The position numbers and the translations under genes were made by a program. Shown here piece by piece: positions 48,705-62,129 of a DNA stretch of 64,000 nucleotides. Origin of the DNA: Aphrophora alni (lineage: Eukaryota; Arthropoda; Insecta; Hemiptera; Aphrophoridae); contig OY740769.1 of NCBI GenBank assembly GCA_963513935.1, forward strand, positions 68,778,984 to 68,842,983, in the 5' to 3' direction. The notes under the pieces were generated by a model. It had not been told where the DNA came from and made no database searches. It saw only the letters and a program-made list of their open reading frames with translations. The first letter of the stretch is position 1. Every line of letters starts with the position of its first letter.

Positions 48705-50450
48705 GATTTTAAGAATTTATTTAGGACCAGACTTTTTACGATTTAAATTTACCTGCATTTTAGACATTTTCTGCCGAATATTATGATCTGTTTGTGATGC
48801 CAATAAGTTTTAGAGAAGTTTGATCAATGGCTATTATTATGTATTGAACCACAGAAGATTAAAAAATTTTATAGCATATGTAAAATTTATTTTAGTTTGC
48901 CTGTATTTGAATTAACTTATACTGCTTAACAGTTAAAAAGCATTGTTTAATGAATTTTTATCATCAAAAATAAAAAATCAACAGCACTTAAGATATTCAT
49001 TCTGTTAATTATGAAACTTACTTTGGTTTTTATTGAAAAACATTACTGAATGTGGGTGACAAGCTTAATTATATTTTACTTTCTATTGCCATTGACAACA
49101 GTATACGCAATTGGAATATCAGATGATTATATAATACATAAAGTCTACCTACTATTTTTGTCCATGAATGGTGAAAACAACTTTCAACTTGCAGCAAAGT
49201 TGAAAAAATGTTCAGTTACCGTTATGTATTTACATAAACAGAAAGAAATAGACAAATAAATGATCATCATAAACCAATCCCTATGTATTGTATTCTGATC
49301 TTTTAAATCAATGTTTGTTCCAAATATTACTTATAGATATTATTACTGTGCATTTATGCATCTCAAGGTATTTTCGTGGAATTTCCCCAACAAAATTATA
49401 TTTGTATTTGGTTGTTATCAATTTTAGGGGAGGAGAAGTATGTTTTATTAATTTTATGATTTATGTTCCTAAATATATACATTTATATTGTTTAATTGTA
49501 TTTAAAATATATATATATTATTTAAAATTGTGTAAAAAGTAAACCAAATTAGTATACATTTAACACTTTTATTTATATTTTTGGACAAATTGATATAATT
49601 TATTACCCTACGAAAATGTTTTATTAAATGAAATATTACCTAATAGATTTGTATACTCTTTTGGGTACTTTTTCTATCATTACAGGTGTTTTGAAAATAC
49701 TTTGATTAGTCTTGGAGCCAATTCCTCAAATAAAAATTAGTTCCTGTAAAAATGTGTCGGAAATAACTTTGTTTTTAGATAATCCGTCATTTTGTTTTTT
49801 TTACAAAAACAGAAATTATCGTTATTAAATAGATAAGATCTTGAGTAGAAATTTTTTATTCACATTTTTATGTAATGTTTCACAAGTGTGTAAAAAATGG
49901 GAATTGTATTTTTATTATTTTCAAAATGACGGCCGTTTAAAAAGTTTAATTTTTCAAAATCGATTAGTTTTGCCTAAAAATTATAAGCAAGTTTCTTTTT
50001 TTAACTACAAACAATATTAGTTTATTATTTGTTCTGTAAGTCAAAGGATAATTCATTTACTGAAAAAAAAAAATAAAAAAATAATAACTTCATTTCTCTG
50101 TGATTGTCTATAATAACTAAAATTAGGTTCAAGCAAATTTTTTTTCAAGTTATTATTTAAAAACAATAGTTAGGCAAATAAAAATCAAAATAGCTCTTCA
50201 AAGGTGTTCAAAGTAGAGAACTTGTAAAAACTTCCAAATTTACACACTTGTACCATTATAATTTAGACTCAGCTGAAGCAGACTGCAATGAAGTCAGATG
50301 TTGTATGACACCAATTATGCTTTTTTTATTTGTGACATAGTTTGATTATTAGGTCTTTTGTGTTACGAAATGTGACGTTTACAGAGATTACTTGATACAC
50401 GATTTAAAAGTGATATTTGAAGGTGTACTGTTAGGTGGAGAAACCTTTTG
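48705..50450. other. AT-rich stretch without recognisable gene
   Basis: No repeats or coding segments of note. Confidence 0.35.
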
Positions 50451-50690
50451 TGGTTCCTTAAAGATGGAGCTCCAGCGCACTTTAGAGTACAGGTAAGATA
50501 ACTGCTGAGTGATACTTATCGTGAATGGTGAATAGGCATAGGAAGGCTAATACCATGGCCTCCTATATCGGAAGATCTGAATCCAACTGATTTTTACGGG
50601 CGTATCTACAAAACAATATTATATTCAACACCCGTAACATCAGAGAGGAACTTCTCTATGCGTATCATCGAATTTCGTAAGACCATAAGG
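50451..50690 (+). pseudogene. Tc1/mariner-type transposase remnant (catalytic C-terminal part)
   Basis: One frame with two stops reads WFLKDGAPAHFRVQVR, then IGIGRLIPWPP, then SEDLNPTDFYG. It matches the (Q)QDGAP.H, WIGRGGP..WPP and SPDLNP.DFF blocks of insect mariner-like transposases. The aspartate of the DGAP block and the aspartates of the DLNP(T)D block are kept. The remainder (LYSTPVTSERNFSMRI) follows the expected linker. No terminal repeats were found around it. It belongs to the same broad type as the remnant at 592-1133 but is a different part and copy. Confidence 0.8.
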
Positions 50691-51670
50691 ATACTAATTT
50701 TCGAAAGAATTCAAATATATCGAATTTACACAGTTCCTTACCGGAATCTTGTCAATGGCTAATGTCATAACTATGATAATGTTTTTTTTTGGCTGGGGCT
50801 AGAATCGGACATTTGGTTTGCTTATAGTTTTAACGGTATGTCTTATGACATGGTTTAACGGTATGTTTTAACCCAGGAAGAATTAAAATCTGTCTTCTTG
50901 AAATGAATTCTTAAAACTTCAGTTCGTTCATATATGCAGAAGATTTTATAAATAACAACGATTTCTAAGTGTGTTCAAGAGAACCCTAAGGTAACTAATT
51001 ATTTTATTTTTGTTACATCCTGCTCAAATGTGTTTGTTTTTGTATTTTATTTTAAATTAATTATTTGCAAGTAAGTAAGTTTTGTATAATAACTACAACA
51101 GATTTATTTTCTATATAGATAGAATTCTATATAAATTTTCAACAATTTTATATAGAATGGGAGACAGTGATATTGGTTTGTGGAACTATTTAACCGTCGT
51201 ACGAATTCTTAAAAAAATAATAATAAATAATAATAATAAAATCCTTATCACCACCTAGAGACTAACAACCACATACAGGTAGAACTATAATTTTGTACAT
51301 CAAATGGTTACATAGAAAAGGGAATTTGTCGAATTTGGTTTCTAACAACGCTTCAATAGGGAGAAGCGGAGACTTTGGCTTTTGAGATTTAATCAGTATT
51401 TAAATCTCACACATATTATGTTTTATTAAACCTTTATTATCAAGGACTTTTTACATTTTGGTGAAATTTCATAAAATAAAAACTTTAATTAGATAAATTA
51501 ATAGACTCTCAAGCAGCACTTCTTACAAGACTTACACTGTCCTACTTACTTTATATTGAGAAGGAACATAATTGAGTTACTAAACCTGTTTTCCTAGACA
51601 ATATTATTCCATAATATACATTGCCTACAGTATCATATTTGTACTTGTCACTATAAATACAACAAATTTG

Positions 51671-51675
<5 letters not shown>

Positions 51676-51706
<31 letters not shown>
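51676..51706. repeat. (AT)n microsatellite
   Basis: About 15 TA units. Confidence 0.9.
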
Positions 51707-51707
<1 letters not shown>

Positions 51708-52383
51708 CAATGCATAATATGTAAAAAATATTCAGTTTTACTAACAGCATTGTCTAGTTTTAATTTTTTGATTTAATTATTTATGAACAGGGTATGCAAT
51801 ATTAATTTTGAGCATCTATGAGGTGTACTCATATTTTTAATATGTAATAGATATACAAAATATAAAACATTGTACGTATCCTTCTTAACCTAGGCCGTAA
51901 TTAGAGGGCAGAAAAATATAATCTGAAGTTATGTTTGTACATATGTAATAAAGTTTGAAACAAAAAATGAAGAGTTCTTGTAAATTAAATATACTATATT
52001 TATTTATGATATTTTCAATTGGTTATTGCTATTAACTATAGATTGTCCTTTCTTTATGTATAACCTACATCAAATTTAGATTTTGAATAAATATTCCAAA
52101 ATAATTGTCGTTTTTCTAAAGCTATTGTAACTTAAACTCGATTCTAGACATAAAAGCTCGAAACAAGATTTTAAGCCATAAAAATTTAAAATTGCTTAGA
52201 TGAATGTTTTTAAAGTAATGAAGTAACTTAGGTTTTGGTGAGGAGTAGTAATTCTATTTCTATATAACGGGTTTGTTCAATTTTGTATTTTATTGAATAT
52301 GTAAGTAAGGATATAACAAATACATACGATTATATACTTAATTTGTTTAGAGATTTTAAAAGTTATTTGTAAATGTTATAGAT

Positions 52384-52395
52384 TATATATATATA

Positions 52396-52444
<49 letters not shown>
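52384..52444. repeat. (AT)n microsatellite, interrupted
   Basis: Two TA arrays with a phase break at about 52402, followed shortly by (AATA)n at 52459-52474. Confidence 0.9.
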
Positions 52445-52451
<7 letters not shown>

Positions 52452-54006
52452 CGTGAATGAATAAATAAATAAATAACTTGCAGTCCTAATTTAAGTCAAA
52501 TTAGAGATGTAGAACTGACTTCATAGATATAAATCTCGAATTAAGAATATAAAGATTAGTTTCACTGGAAATTTAAAATAATAATAGAAGATTCTAAATA
52601 ATTATTTATAATGTATAGGCAAATCTTCACCATAATCCAATTGTAATTTGATGCTTCGGATTTTAGAATTAGGTTTACATTGAAATTAATAACTACGAAA
52701 ATGTTGTGTATCTGAATAAGTAAAACTTGTAAATGTATTATACGAAAATCACCAATTTGTAAAACGTACAAGAAAATAGTTAAGTATTTCAGTACAGGAG
52801 TCAATAGTGAATTTTGAAAAGTGTTCCATTTTGTAGTTTATATCCCTTATTTACCAATTTACTAAATATCACCTCTATATTTCCGAAACAGTCTATATTT
52901 CAGATATGTTTTATAAAATTAAGTAAATATGGAAAGGAAAATAATATTTAGGTCGAAAGTAATTTGTTTTTTAAATTCATACTTTTTGGTAATGGAAATA
53001 TATAAGATATGAAACAACTGATCCTTGAAAAAGTTTATAGTTTCTTCTTGAGAAATTCTCCATAATTATATAGATTATTATTGTTTACAGTTACAAAAAT
53101 ATAAAATATTCCCGTTCAAATTTCCTTATATTTCCTCTTTAATCATTTGTATCTTCAGATATTTTTTGACTTTTAACAAATGAGATGAGGTCTGGTGGAA
53201 AGTTTACTTTTTTAATGAAAGTCACTTTCGTATATCACACGACATACGTGTTCTAGAGAGACCAAAGATTCATCATTGATCATAAAGGTTACCATCTGTT
53301 GAAGTTTGTTTGAGAGAACGTGTACAAAATACTTTATTATTAAATAATAGTTTATTATATTTTTCCCAGCATATATTATATAATGTAAATACTGCTGTTT
53401 CCAATAGTATTTATGTATTTATTTTTATTTTTTAACTGATGACTTTTGATACATCAGATTGACAGAGTTTTCTATATGTTAGGTATATGTCCGAGGAAAA
53501 TTAAATACATTGTCTTAAATTTTGGTATGGAACACTCTTTGTAAAAAATAAAGGACACACCAATCGGAAAAATTCTAAATAGCTGTAATTTTAAATTTGT
53601 TAATTTGAAACACTCTAAAAATATGTGAAAATAATTCGATTTTCTTTTAACATATTGTAGTACTAAGGAATTTTCAATCACAAAATTTAAAATTGGGTAT
53701 AGCTTAAAAACATAAGGAAAGAGCATAAATCTTCAAAAACAGTTCATTGACTTACGCATTCACTCAATAATCGACAACGAGTAAGTCAACGAATATATTA
53801 CAGACTGTTTTACATATGCAAAGTTATCCCTCTGAGAAAGCGTCACCAACTAGAGAGTAGCAAGTAAAAGTAATTTTACATAATGAAATGTGTTTGTACC
53901 CAAGTCTTAATAGTTGATTAATATTATCAGTAAGTTAAAACGATTTTATACCTATTTAAATGCCTTCGTACATGTGCGGTGCCCAAATACATTTTATAAT
54001 TTTCAG

Positions 54007-54009
<3 letters not shown>

Positions 54010-54039
<30 letters not shown>
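54010..54039. repeat. (AT)n microsatellite
   Basis: About 15 TA units, just before the dispersed repeat at 54075. Confidence 0.9.
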
Positions 54040-54042
<3 letters not shown>

Positions 54043-54074
54043 TTTTTAAGAAAAGCTGTCTATTAACTCTAATT

Positions 54075-54320
54075 TACATATAAATACAAAGTAAATAAGA
54101 TACAGTTATTCTCTGGAGAAGTAAAACTTCGATGATGTTTATTTTCTCTAATAAAAGTTCCGTTTATACGTCAAATAACTTACTTATTTGTTCCACTAGA
54201 AGTTCCTTGTATTCTCAATGGAGAATGACGTTTTCTCTTACAACAATATCCCAGAGACAATATCTCTTTCAAATAATTTGTTGTTAATCAATAAATTATT
54301 CTTTTAACACTAGTAATTCG
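54075..54320 (+). repeat. Dispersed repeat, copy 1
   Basis: Matches 60600-60845 in the same orientation. Shared blocks include TCTCTGGAGAAGT, TTTATTTTCTCTAAT, GTTTATACGT and CAATATCCC(A/G)GAGACAATATC. About 75-80% identical by eye. No coding potential and no clear termini. Confidence 0.8.
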
Positions 54321-54962
54321 CATTAGCCATAAAGTCTCCGATGTTCTGATTTCATGAATAGATCATAATTTTCATAATATAGATAAAAAATATTTCATCT
54401 ACTGTAATACAATTTCGTAAAAATGTTTACGATAATGATTTTAACATATAAAATATCAAAAAAATCTTAATGATATTTCGTTTATATTATAATAAGTTTA
54501 AGGGTCATAGAATTGCGTACGTAGTTCTTTGTTTCAAAAGTGTGATAGTTTATTGTATAGTTTTTCACTGGCAACAATTTTTGAGCATCTAAACACCTCC
54601 TAGGATGACTAAGGTTCTAACCTTATTATTCAGAAATTCTATGACCGTACTGATATGCAAATTGTACATTTATGAAATTTACTGGATTCAACTACATGCA
54701 AATGCTTATTGAGTGCATCCCTACGCTATTTCTTAAATATCTTCAGCCCCATGGGTCGTAGGAAAAAAATACTAAAAAAAGGGACAATCAAAATGGTATA
54801 TTATAGTAACATTAAATGTAATTCCTAACCTCTAAAATATTAGATTTTCTCGATTTAAGATTGTTTATTCCTTAATAATGCAACAAATGGTGTAAAAACC
54901 ATAAGATATTCACGAAAATTTAACAAAATATGATTATTATAGTTAGAAGATTTTTTTTTAGT
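54321..54962. other. No gene supported
   Basis: AT-rich DNA between the dispersed repeat and the LINE scrap, without notable structure. Confidence 0.3.
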
Positions 54963-55215
54963 TTAACTACAGCTTTTGATTGAGTAGATCATAAAATTCT
55001 TCTGGAAATATTACCAAATTGTGGAGTTGGAGGAGTGGTTCTTCAGTTGTTTTAAATCTTTGTAAATAGTTTGTGTAAAGGTAGGCTGGAGGGTAGTATT
55101 TTTGCATTTGCAGACGTTCTGATACATCATAAATACAATGAATGAGGTGGAACCTACAATGGAAGATTATCTATATACGCTGAGAAGGTGGTTTAATAAA
55201 GATTACATGTAATGG
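54963..55215 (+). pseudogene. LINE reverse transcriptase scrap
   Basis: LTTAFD(stop)VDHKILLEILPNCG (54963-55028) matches the LSKAFDTVDH.ILL..L...G block that carries the first catalytic aspartate of LINE reverse transcriptases. The next recognisable piece, AFADVL (about 55108-55125), stands where (Y/F)ADD should be, with the second aspartate lost. LYTLRRWFNKDY (55171-55206) fits the segment that follows. About 60 residues between the first two blocks are missing, so this is a deleted, dead fragment. Confidence 0.65.
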
Positions 55216-56187
55216 TATATGTAATTTAATTAGAAGTAGTAGTAGAGTAAATATTTTTTAAATTGTCCGTTTTATTACCTACTTTCTAGTGAACATGTGC
55301 AAGTATTTGTTCATCAAGCTGAAGTACCTTTTTTTTAGTAAAAAAAGAATCGGTTTATTTTTTGACCTTACCTAACCAGATTTACGTAAACAATTTATTT
55401 TTATGTCATTCTCAATTAAATAAACCAATTTTGATAATCAAACTTTCAACTAAATATTGATCTTCCATAAATAAATGAGCGGCGTTGTTGTACCTATAGA
55501 TTCGACCCCGATTTTCTTGGAGAAAATGGTAAAGGGTAAAATGAAAAATTGTGTTTATTGAAAAAGGGCAGTTCACCTTGATAAATAAATTCTTGTATAA
55601 AAACAAAATAGATATATGTCCCCTTTAGATAACAGGTAAAAAAATTAAAATGAAAAAAAAAAAAAGTTTCAGACGACCACACCTGATAAATCTACAATGA
55701 TTTTGTTTTATTATTATTTTTTACAAATGGATAACTGTGGAACTAATTTAATTTTTTTTTAATATAGTGTAAAGTTTGTCCAATTTCGTGAAGATCTGAT
55801 AATTCTTAACCCATTTGTTGCAAAATTAGTGAAAAAATATCTTAAACACAGAAAATTGATTGTTTAATGTTATAAAGTTAATGTTACTATACCCTACACT
55901 TTCGAAAGTCCCATTATTGAAATATTTTGTATTTTCTTTTTTAACTACCCATAGAGCAGGAGTTATTTAAAAGATAATGTATCGATGCACTCAAAATCCA
56001 TAAAAAATGCACTTTTATGAATTTTGTAGAAAATATCAATTTCGAATTTGTTATTTTTTTGGTTTCCTACTCAGTTGTATGACAAAGATAACAACAAAAA
56101 ACAAATATTCAATTTCCCAGTTACATCACGTCTCATCAATTTTCGGACTAACATCAGTCTACTATAGGTAGTTATTGTACTATACTA

Positions 56188-56208
56188 TAAACCTATAGTA
56201 TAGGTTTA
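56188..56208. repeat. Perfect palindrome, 10 + 1 + 10 bases
   Basis: TAAACCTATA, a central G, then TATAGGTTTA. It can form a cruciform or bind a symmetric protein dimer. Confidence 0.85.
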
Positions 56209-59200
56209 GTTATTGCCAACGTGGCTACGTCAAATAAGTTATGTGTTTCTGGTTATGTAATAAATTATATTGGTTTAACGTCCTTGACCTTTGTCGCTAG
56301 ATGAAAGTTATTTTCCCCATTTAGAAACAACAATGGCACTGTTAGGCTTTCTGTATTACATAACTACCTAAGTAAATTGTTATCATGGGAAACCTAAATA
56401 TGGTATGTCTCTCCCTTTCAGACATTGTTTAAGATAAAGCCTAAAATAACTTTCTAGTTTTGTTAAAAGATTTTGTTTTTTATGAAAGCTTAAAATCCTC
56501 AACAATTTATTTTTTGTTTCTTTTGACTATTAGTGAAATTAGTTATTTAATTCATGTAAATCCGCAGAATTAAGTTGTGGAAAATATCTTCATCTTCTAT
56601 CCACCAATGAATAAATACAGATTTTTCATTTATTGTTTGTATTTACTGGTCCATAATCGCCCTAAATATTTGTTTCATACATTATCTATATTTTCTACAA
56701 TAGTTCACATAGACAGTTGGTTGATGAATCCTTTTAGGCATACATATTAAACATTGCATTAACTTGTTTGATGACGTTTATAACGGGCTTACAAATTTAT
56801 TAATTTAGTTAGATAAACAAAACAAATATTAATAAAGATTATTTGGCTCTACGAGATGGAGGGGAGCTCATTTTATACAGTAACTAATTTATGAATGCAT
56901 ATACTAGTGTAAAGTGTAATTTCTGTCTTTTTGTTTTGTTAAACAAAAATTTAATTATATTTTATATTATATTTAAAGCAAAAACTCACAATAGTAAATG
57001 TTATAAAAAAAGTACGTTATTCAAACTGCCGGCAGGAATCTATAAATAAGCTATCAGTTGCAGTATAAATAACCTAAATAACTATAAATATGTGAATTTA
57101 TTTAAAATTGTGTTATATGAAACTTTGATAAAAATCTCTACGTTATTGAATCATAAATGAAGCTACTGTGTTATTCCCAACACAAATAAAATAAAATGAA
57201 ATGAGAATAACAAATAACGCAAATAACCCTTGCTAATAAAATAACTAATGACGGTTTAAAATAATGGATCAGTTCTTGCTCTCTAGAGAGGTTACAGCGA
57301 TCTCGTATGCAGAGTGTTTTTTGGGTTTTTTTTTGGTTTTTTTTAACTGTGTCACCAATAGGATCTCTAAAACTATAGGAAATACATAAAACTTCAAATA
57401 GAGGAAGGTACGTCATTTTTCCTCTTTAATAGAATTAATTGTGCATTTGAATGTTTTTATATTGTACCTCCATTTTTCAATATGGCGGTAAATTACAAAA
57501 AAAATTGATACCCCATTTTCATGTTGACTTTATATTTATATTTCATAAAACAATACATGTACAACCGAAATAAAAATATAGTATTAAGAAGATTGTAATC
57601 GAGTAATATATATCCCGTAAACGAGTAAGAATATAAAAACATATCCAAGAATAAATAATTCCTAAAACCACCATTGAAATTAAAATTCAACATAAAAAAT
57701 AGGCATTTATATAAGAAACTCTAAAATTTTCCTCTATATTGAAATATTCCACATGTTATAAAAATATTAAATAAACCATTCCCTACAACGAAAAAGCTAC
57801 GTAAGGACCCATATTTCAATTTTTTCTCTACATTTTACGCAAATTTTCACAGATCAAATTGTAGCTAAGTTAAAACATAAATTATTGTTTCACATACGAT
57901 GGAATTATTGATTAAGGGTACGATGGAGTTTAAATACCAGCTATTATATTTGTTTATTACTTATTTTATGGAAATTACAAATTATTTCCTTTTTAGCATT
58001 AATGCCCACTCATAAATACTTTCCATGAGACCATGAATTACATATTTTTTGAATGACTTATCTTGTACAGAAAACATTACGTTTACAATTGTAATAACCA
58101 CTTTAGGCTTAAGGAATATACCGATATAAAAAATTCAACAATCATTTGAATTGTGAAATCTGATTTAATCTACAGAGATAGAAGGCCCAACAATATAACT
58201 TACATGAGGACAAGTTTATACACCATACATCTAAGTTACAACGCCTTAAGGGATGTTGTCTATTCCCAGACGTTGATAAGTCTGTTAAAAGCACATTTAC
58301 TAATCCCATCGGTTGTATGGAAACACTGTGTTAATGTTAAACATTTGGTGTGCAGTTTTATTATATATTATACAAAGTTTCTCAAATCCACTCTCAGATT
58401 GTGAAGTTACAAAATAACAAAACATAAAACGATAAAAAAATAGTAATACAGTTAAAATTAGAGTGACTTTATAAGACAATGATTTATTTGATTGTAATCT
58501 AAATTCGCTTTGATCTTTGAAAGCTTTCACGATGCACCCACTGTAAAATTATTATCCTATTTATTATGATATTTTTTTGACTAATAAAGCAGATTATTAG
58601 ACCAATAGGGAAAAGTTTTTTTTTTTTTTTTTTAAGGAAACATTTATTATCATTGCATTACTTTTTTGTGTTGTAGTTGTAAAATTAATAAATAGTTTTA
58701 ACATGAAACTTATTCTCATTAAAAACGGAGGACACAATTTTTGACCTTCTAAGGAAGTATTCTATACCTTGAGTTTTAGCACTTCTCTGTAATATTGTTT
58801 ATCAACCACATGTCCATCTCACACTACCCCCATTAGAATTAAAAACTGTTCATTCGATTTTCAAAACCATCATCATCTTTGAGTTTGTAGAAAGATAAAA
58901 AACTCCTGAACTTTATAATTGATACTATCTCTTTATATTGGGAACAATTTAAGGATTACTATTTAATTTAGTTATCAATGTACAGTGTATATGTTTATTG
59001 TATACATAAAAACATACAGAAATCAGAGGGGAAGTGGAAACTATAAAAGTACTTCCGCTATTAGTATAATCATTTTAATTTTTAAGTAGGCTAGAAACCA
59101 AAAACTTTTTACAAATAAATTTTTTATTAAATGTATTTGATATTTCAACAGAAATATCGGACCTTTATAAACAGAAAATCTGATTTGTGTTTGCAATTAT

Positions 59201-59926
59201 TTTATCTTTATTTTGTTGTTTTATTAATTTTGTTTTCATCGTACATAATTTATTTGGAAAATACTAAAAAATGTATTACGGTTGTTACAAATTAAAAATA
59301 AAATATTAAATTAAAACTTTTGAAAACTGAAGTACTCAAAAATTAATATTACTCTCTGAATTTGCTCTTTCCAAACCGAAGATGTTTGATTTTTAAAGAG
59401 TAGGTGTTTCTTATTATATGTAGGGTTATTTTCCTTTTCATAAGATGATTTTCTAATAGTTTTTTGCCTTCAAGAAAAAGTGATATTTATATATTACCTT
59501 TTAAGGAGCACTGCTGGTTGATCTCTAATAAAAAATCCTATTTTCCTCTTCGCTTTTTCCTCTTCCTACATATCTATATCTACAGACTGTTATCAGGTAG
59601 CACTTTCATTATCATGTTGTTAAATGAACAAGTCAGTGTCTCAAAAAAATAGTTTTTAAATATTTTAGTATACACCCACAGGTCAAATACTAAGGTCGAT
59701 TATTAACTGTTTTTTGATTTTTACTATTAATAACAAATTCCAAAATCTATGTTTAAATACTACTCTGCAAACACTGAAATGTAGATATCTATTGATGAAA
59801 ATAAAATTACAAATATGAAAAAAAACCTCCTTTTTTTATTACAATTTGTCTTCCATCAAATATAGTTATCAACCTATTCAAGTACGGAAAATTCAAGATT
59901 AGTTTTCATAATTTAAATAGTTAAAA

Positions 59927-59931
<5 letters not shown>

Positions 59932-59999
<68 letters not shown>
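59932..59999. repeat. (AT)n microsatellite
   Basis: About 34 uninterrupted TA units. Confidence 0.95.
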
Positions 60000-60003
<4 letters not shown>

Positions 60004-60599
60004 TTCCTACATACTCTGCATACGAACAGAATAAATATCGAGGAAAAGTCTAGAGATTTATGTGAATATATGAATAATATTGATTCGTTTCGGTATATTA
60101 TCCAACAATGATTTACGTAAATCATTTAAGCTATTGAATACAGATATGTGACTGATAATTATACAATGCTAATATAATAATGTACTATCTCAATATTTTT
60201 AAGTACCTGTCTTAAGATCACATTGAAAAACCATAATTTTATTAAATTTGTAGAATACTTATACACATCCTAAATAAATTCTGTTGATTACTCTTATTTA
60301 TAAAATGTTGTTTCCGAAATATCTGATAACTATCTTAAATCCGGCTGATGATCCCGCTATAAATGTAATATTTACAAAAACGTATCTTCCCTATAGTATA
60401 ATAATTGTGTTAAACAATCTACGTTATTAACGATAGTCAATGTAAATATAAAATTATTATTTGAAAAGTAAAATTAAAATTAAAGGAGTTATTTGTATTT
60501 TAATTGTATTTAAACCTGTTGAAAAATATACGCTGTATATTAATAAGAGTAATTTTATTTCTAGGCAAAGAGGGTTAGCAACTAAATTAATTTTCGTCT

Positions 60600-60845
60600 A
60601 ATGTAAAATAAATAGGCTACATTTAGTCTCTGGAGAAGTTCAACGTCGAAGGTATTTATTTTCTCTAATGAAAGTTGGGTTTATACGTTAAATAACTTTG
60701 TTATTTGTGCCATTGGGAGTTCTTCGTATTCCCAATACGATATTATGAAGTTCTCTCTTACGACAATATCCCGGAGACAATATCTTCTTTAAAAGTATTT
60801 ATTATTAATAAATGAATTACAACAGTACAAAACTTATTCTTGCAC
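60600..60845 (+). repeat. Dispersed repeat, copy 2
   Basis: Partner of 54075-54320, 6.5 kb away in direct orientation. Similarity fades shortly after CAATATC and the ATTAATAAAT segment. Confidence 0.8.
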
Positions 60846-61306
60846 CACGTTCATTACACAACAGCTGTCAACTTAAACTTTCAACGTAGTTCCCTAAAAC
60901 ATATTGCTATGCGTGTTAACATATAACCATTACTACATTTGTAGTGATGCTGAGTATATATTTAGTAGGGTAATTTTATTTTTAAGTACACAAGCGTTTT
61001 TGATATTTATTGTTGTCATACTTTGTTTCGAACAACCACTATTTTAAACACAAAAATATACCTTTCAATTCCCAAGTGAACTTATTACATGTTCTTTGGC
61101 GAGTTTACACTTCAAACGTTATACTGGCAACTTATAAAACAATAATCTATAAACCAGTAGATTCGTAATTATATATGTATTACATTGTCTGTAACTTTAT
61201 TTAGCTATCACAATTGATAATTAACAAAATGTGTTAGCCTTTAAAAAGATTTAAGTTGATTCTAATATGGTGGATATATTATAATGCTGTAAACTGAAAC
61301 ACAAAT
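60846..61306. other. No gene supported
   Basis: AT-rich, no visible repeats. Confidence 0.3.
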
Positions 61307-61330
61307 TATATATATATATATATATATATA
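61307..61330. repeat. (AT)n microsatellite
   Basis: About 12 TA units directly abutting the GC-rich minisatellite block. Confidence 0.85.
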
Positions 61331-61449
61331 GTTCGACGAGCATGACATTTCTGCCGCCGCGGCGAGAATAGCATGCACGTAGATGAAAGAAGGCAGAAAA
61401 GTCGTGCTTGTAGATGACACGGCAGGAATGTTATGCTCGCAGATAAACT
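61331..61449. repeat. GC-rich minisatellite (29-31 bp, three degenerate units) with inverted ends
   Basis: Units begin at 61361, 61392 and 61421, each of the form GGC.AGAA....TGC..GTAGATGA. The block 61339-61357 (GAGCATGACATTTCTGCCG) is also the reverse complement, with two mismatches, of 61420-61438, so the whole can fold back. Its composition stands out sharply from its neighbours. Confidence 0.7.
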
Positions 61450-62129
61450 TTCTGATTTATACTTATTTATTTACCATTACGTTATTTAACTTTTTATTTT
61501 TTATTTATTGTTTTTTTGGATTATATTAATTTCATGCTGATATTACTTGGGAAAAAAATTGCGTAAAATTCCATATTCTTATTCGAATTAAAATTAAATA
61601 ATAAAAATTTAACGTTCACGTACTTATTATTTAAAAAAAAAAGTCGTTTAAATAAATCACTTTTTGAATTTGTTTTATTAATTACTGTCATTAGATCAAA
61701 AATTCAGTTTTCTTTCCTTTAAAACTAATTATCCTATAATTTACATTCATAACAAGAAATTATATACTATATTCTTTAGGCCTATATATATTTATTAGAG
61801 TTTGGTTTACCAAAATTACTTATATAAAATTACTTCCAACATTGAATATATATAATATATATCTAATATTTTATTTCAAGTCCATAATTTTAACCTTCGA
61901 AAATGTATTAAATAAAAAATAAATACCAATACTATTAAATAAATGACTTAATTTGACCATAAATAAAAAATTAGTTTTTTTTGTAATATAAGGCAAGTGT
62001 TATACAATATAACAATGTCTATAAAATAAAAACTCCACAATAAAATAAAACCTATACAATAAAAACTCCAGTTTGTGATATTTATTTTTTTTTATTCTAA
62101 GCAAGTGCGAAATGAAATTATTATTTACT
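61450..62129. other. No gene supported
   Basis: AT-rich DNA between the minisatellite and the first satellite unit. Confidence 0.3.

Larger units (their letters stand above)
50691..54074. other. AT-rich stretch without recognisable gene
   Basis: Contains (AT)n runs at 51676-51706, 52384-52444 and 54010-54039. No coding support. Confidence 0.4.
55216..60599. other. AT-rich stretch without recognisable gene
   Basis: Contains a 21-bp palindrome (56188-56208), CTCTCTAGAGAG near 57281, a T run near 58617-58633 and the (AT)n run at 59932-59999. No coding segment is supported. Confidence 0.4.

Noticed and set aside
59913..60125. Open frames through (AT)n runs (also 41307-41630 and 21819-22133)
   Set aside because: Repeating Tyr-Ile residues come from the microsatellite and are not protein-coding evidence.
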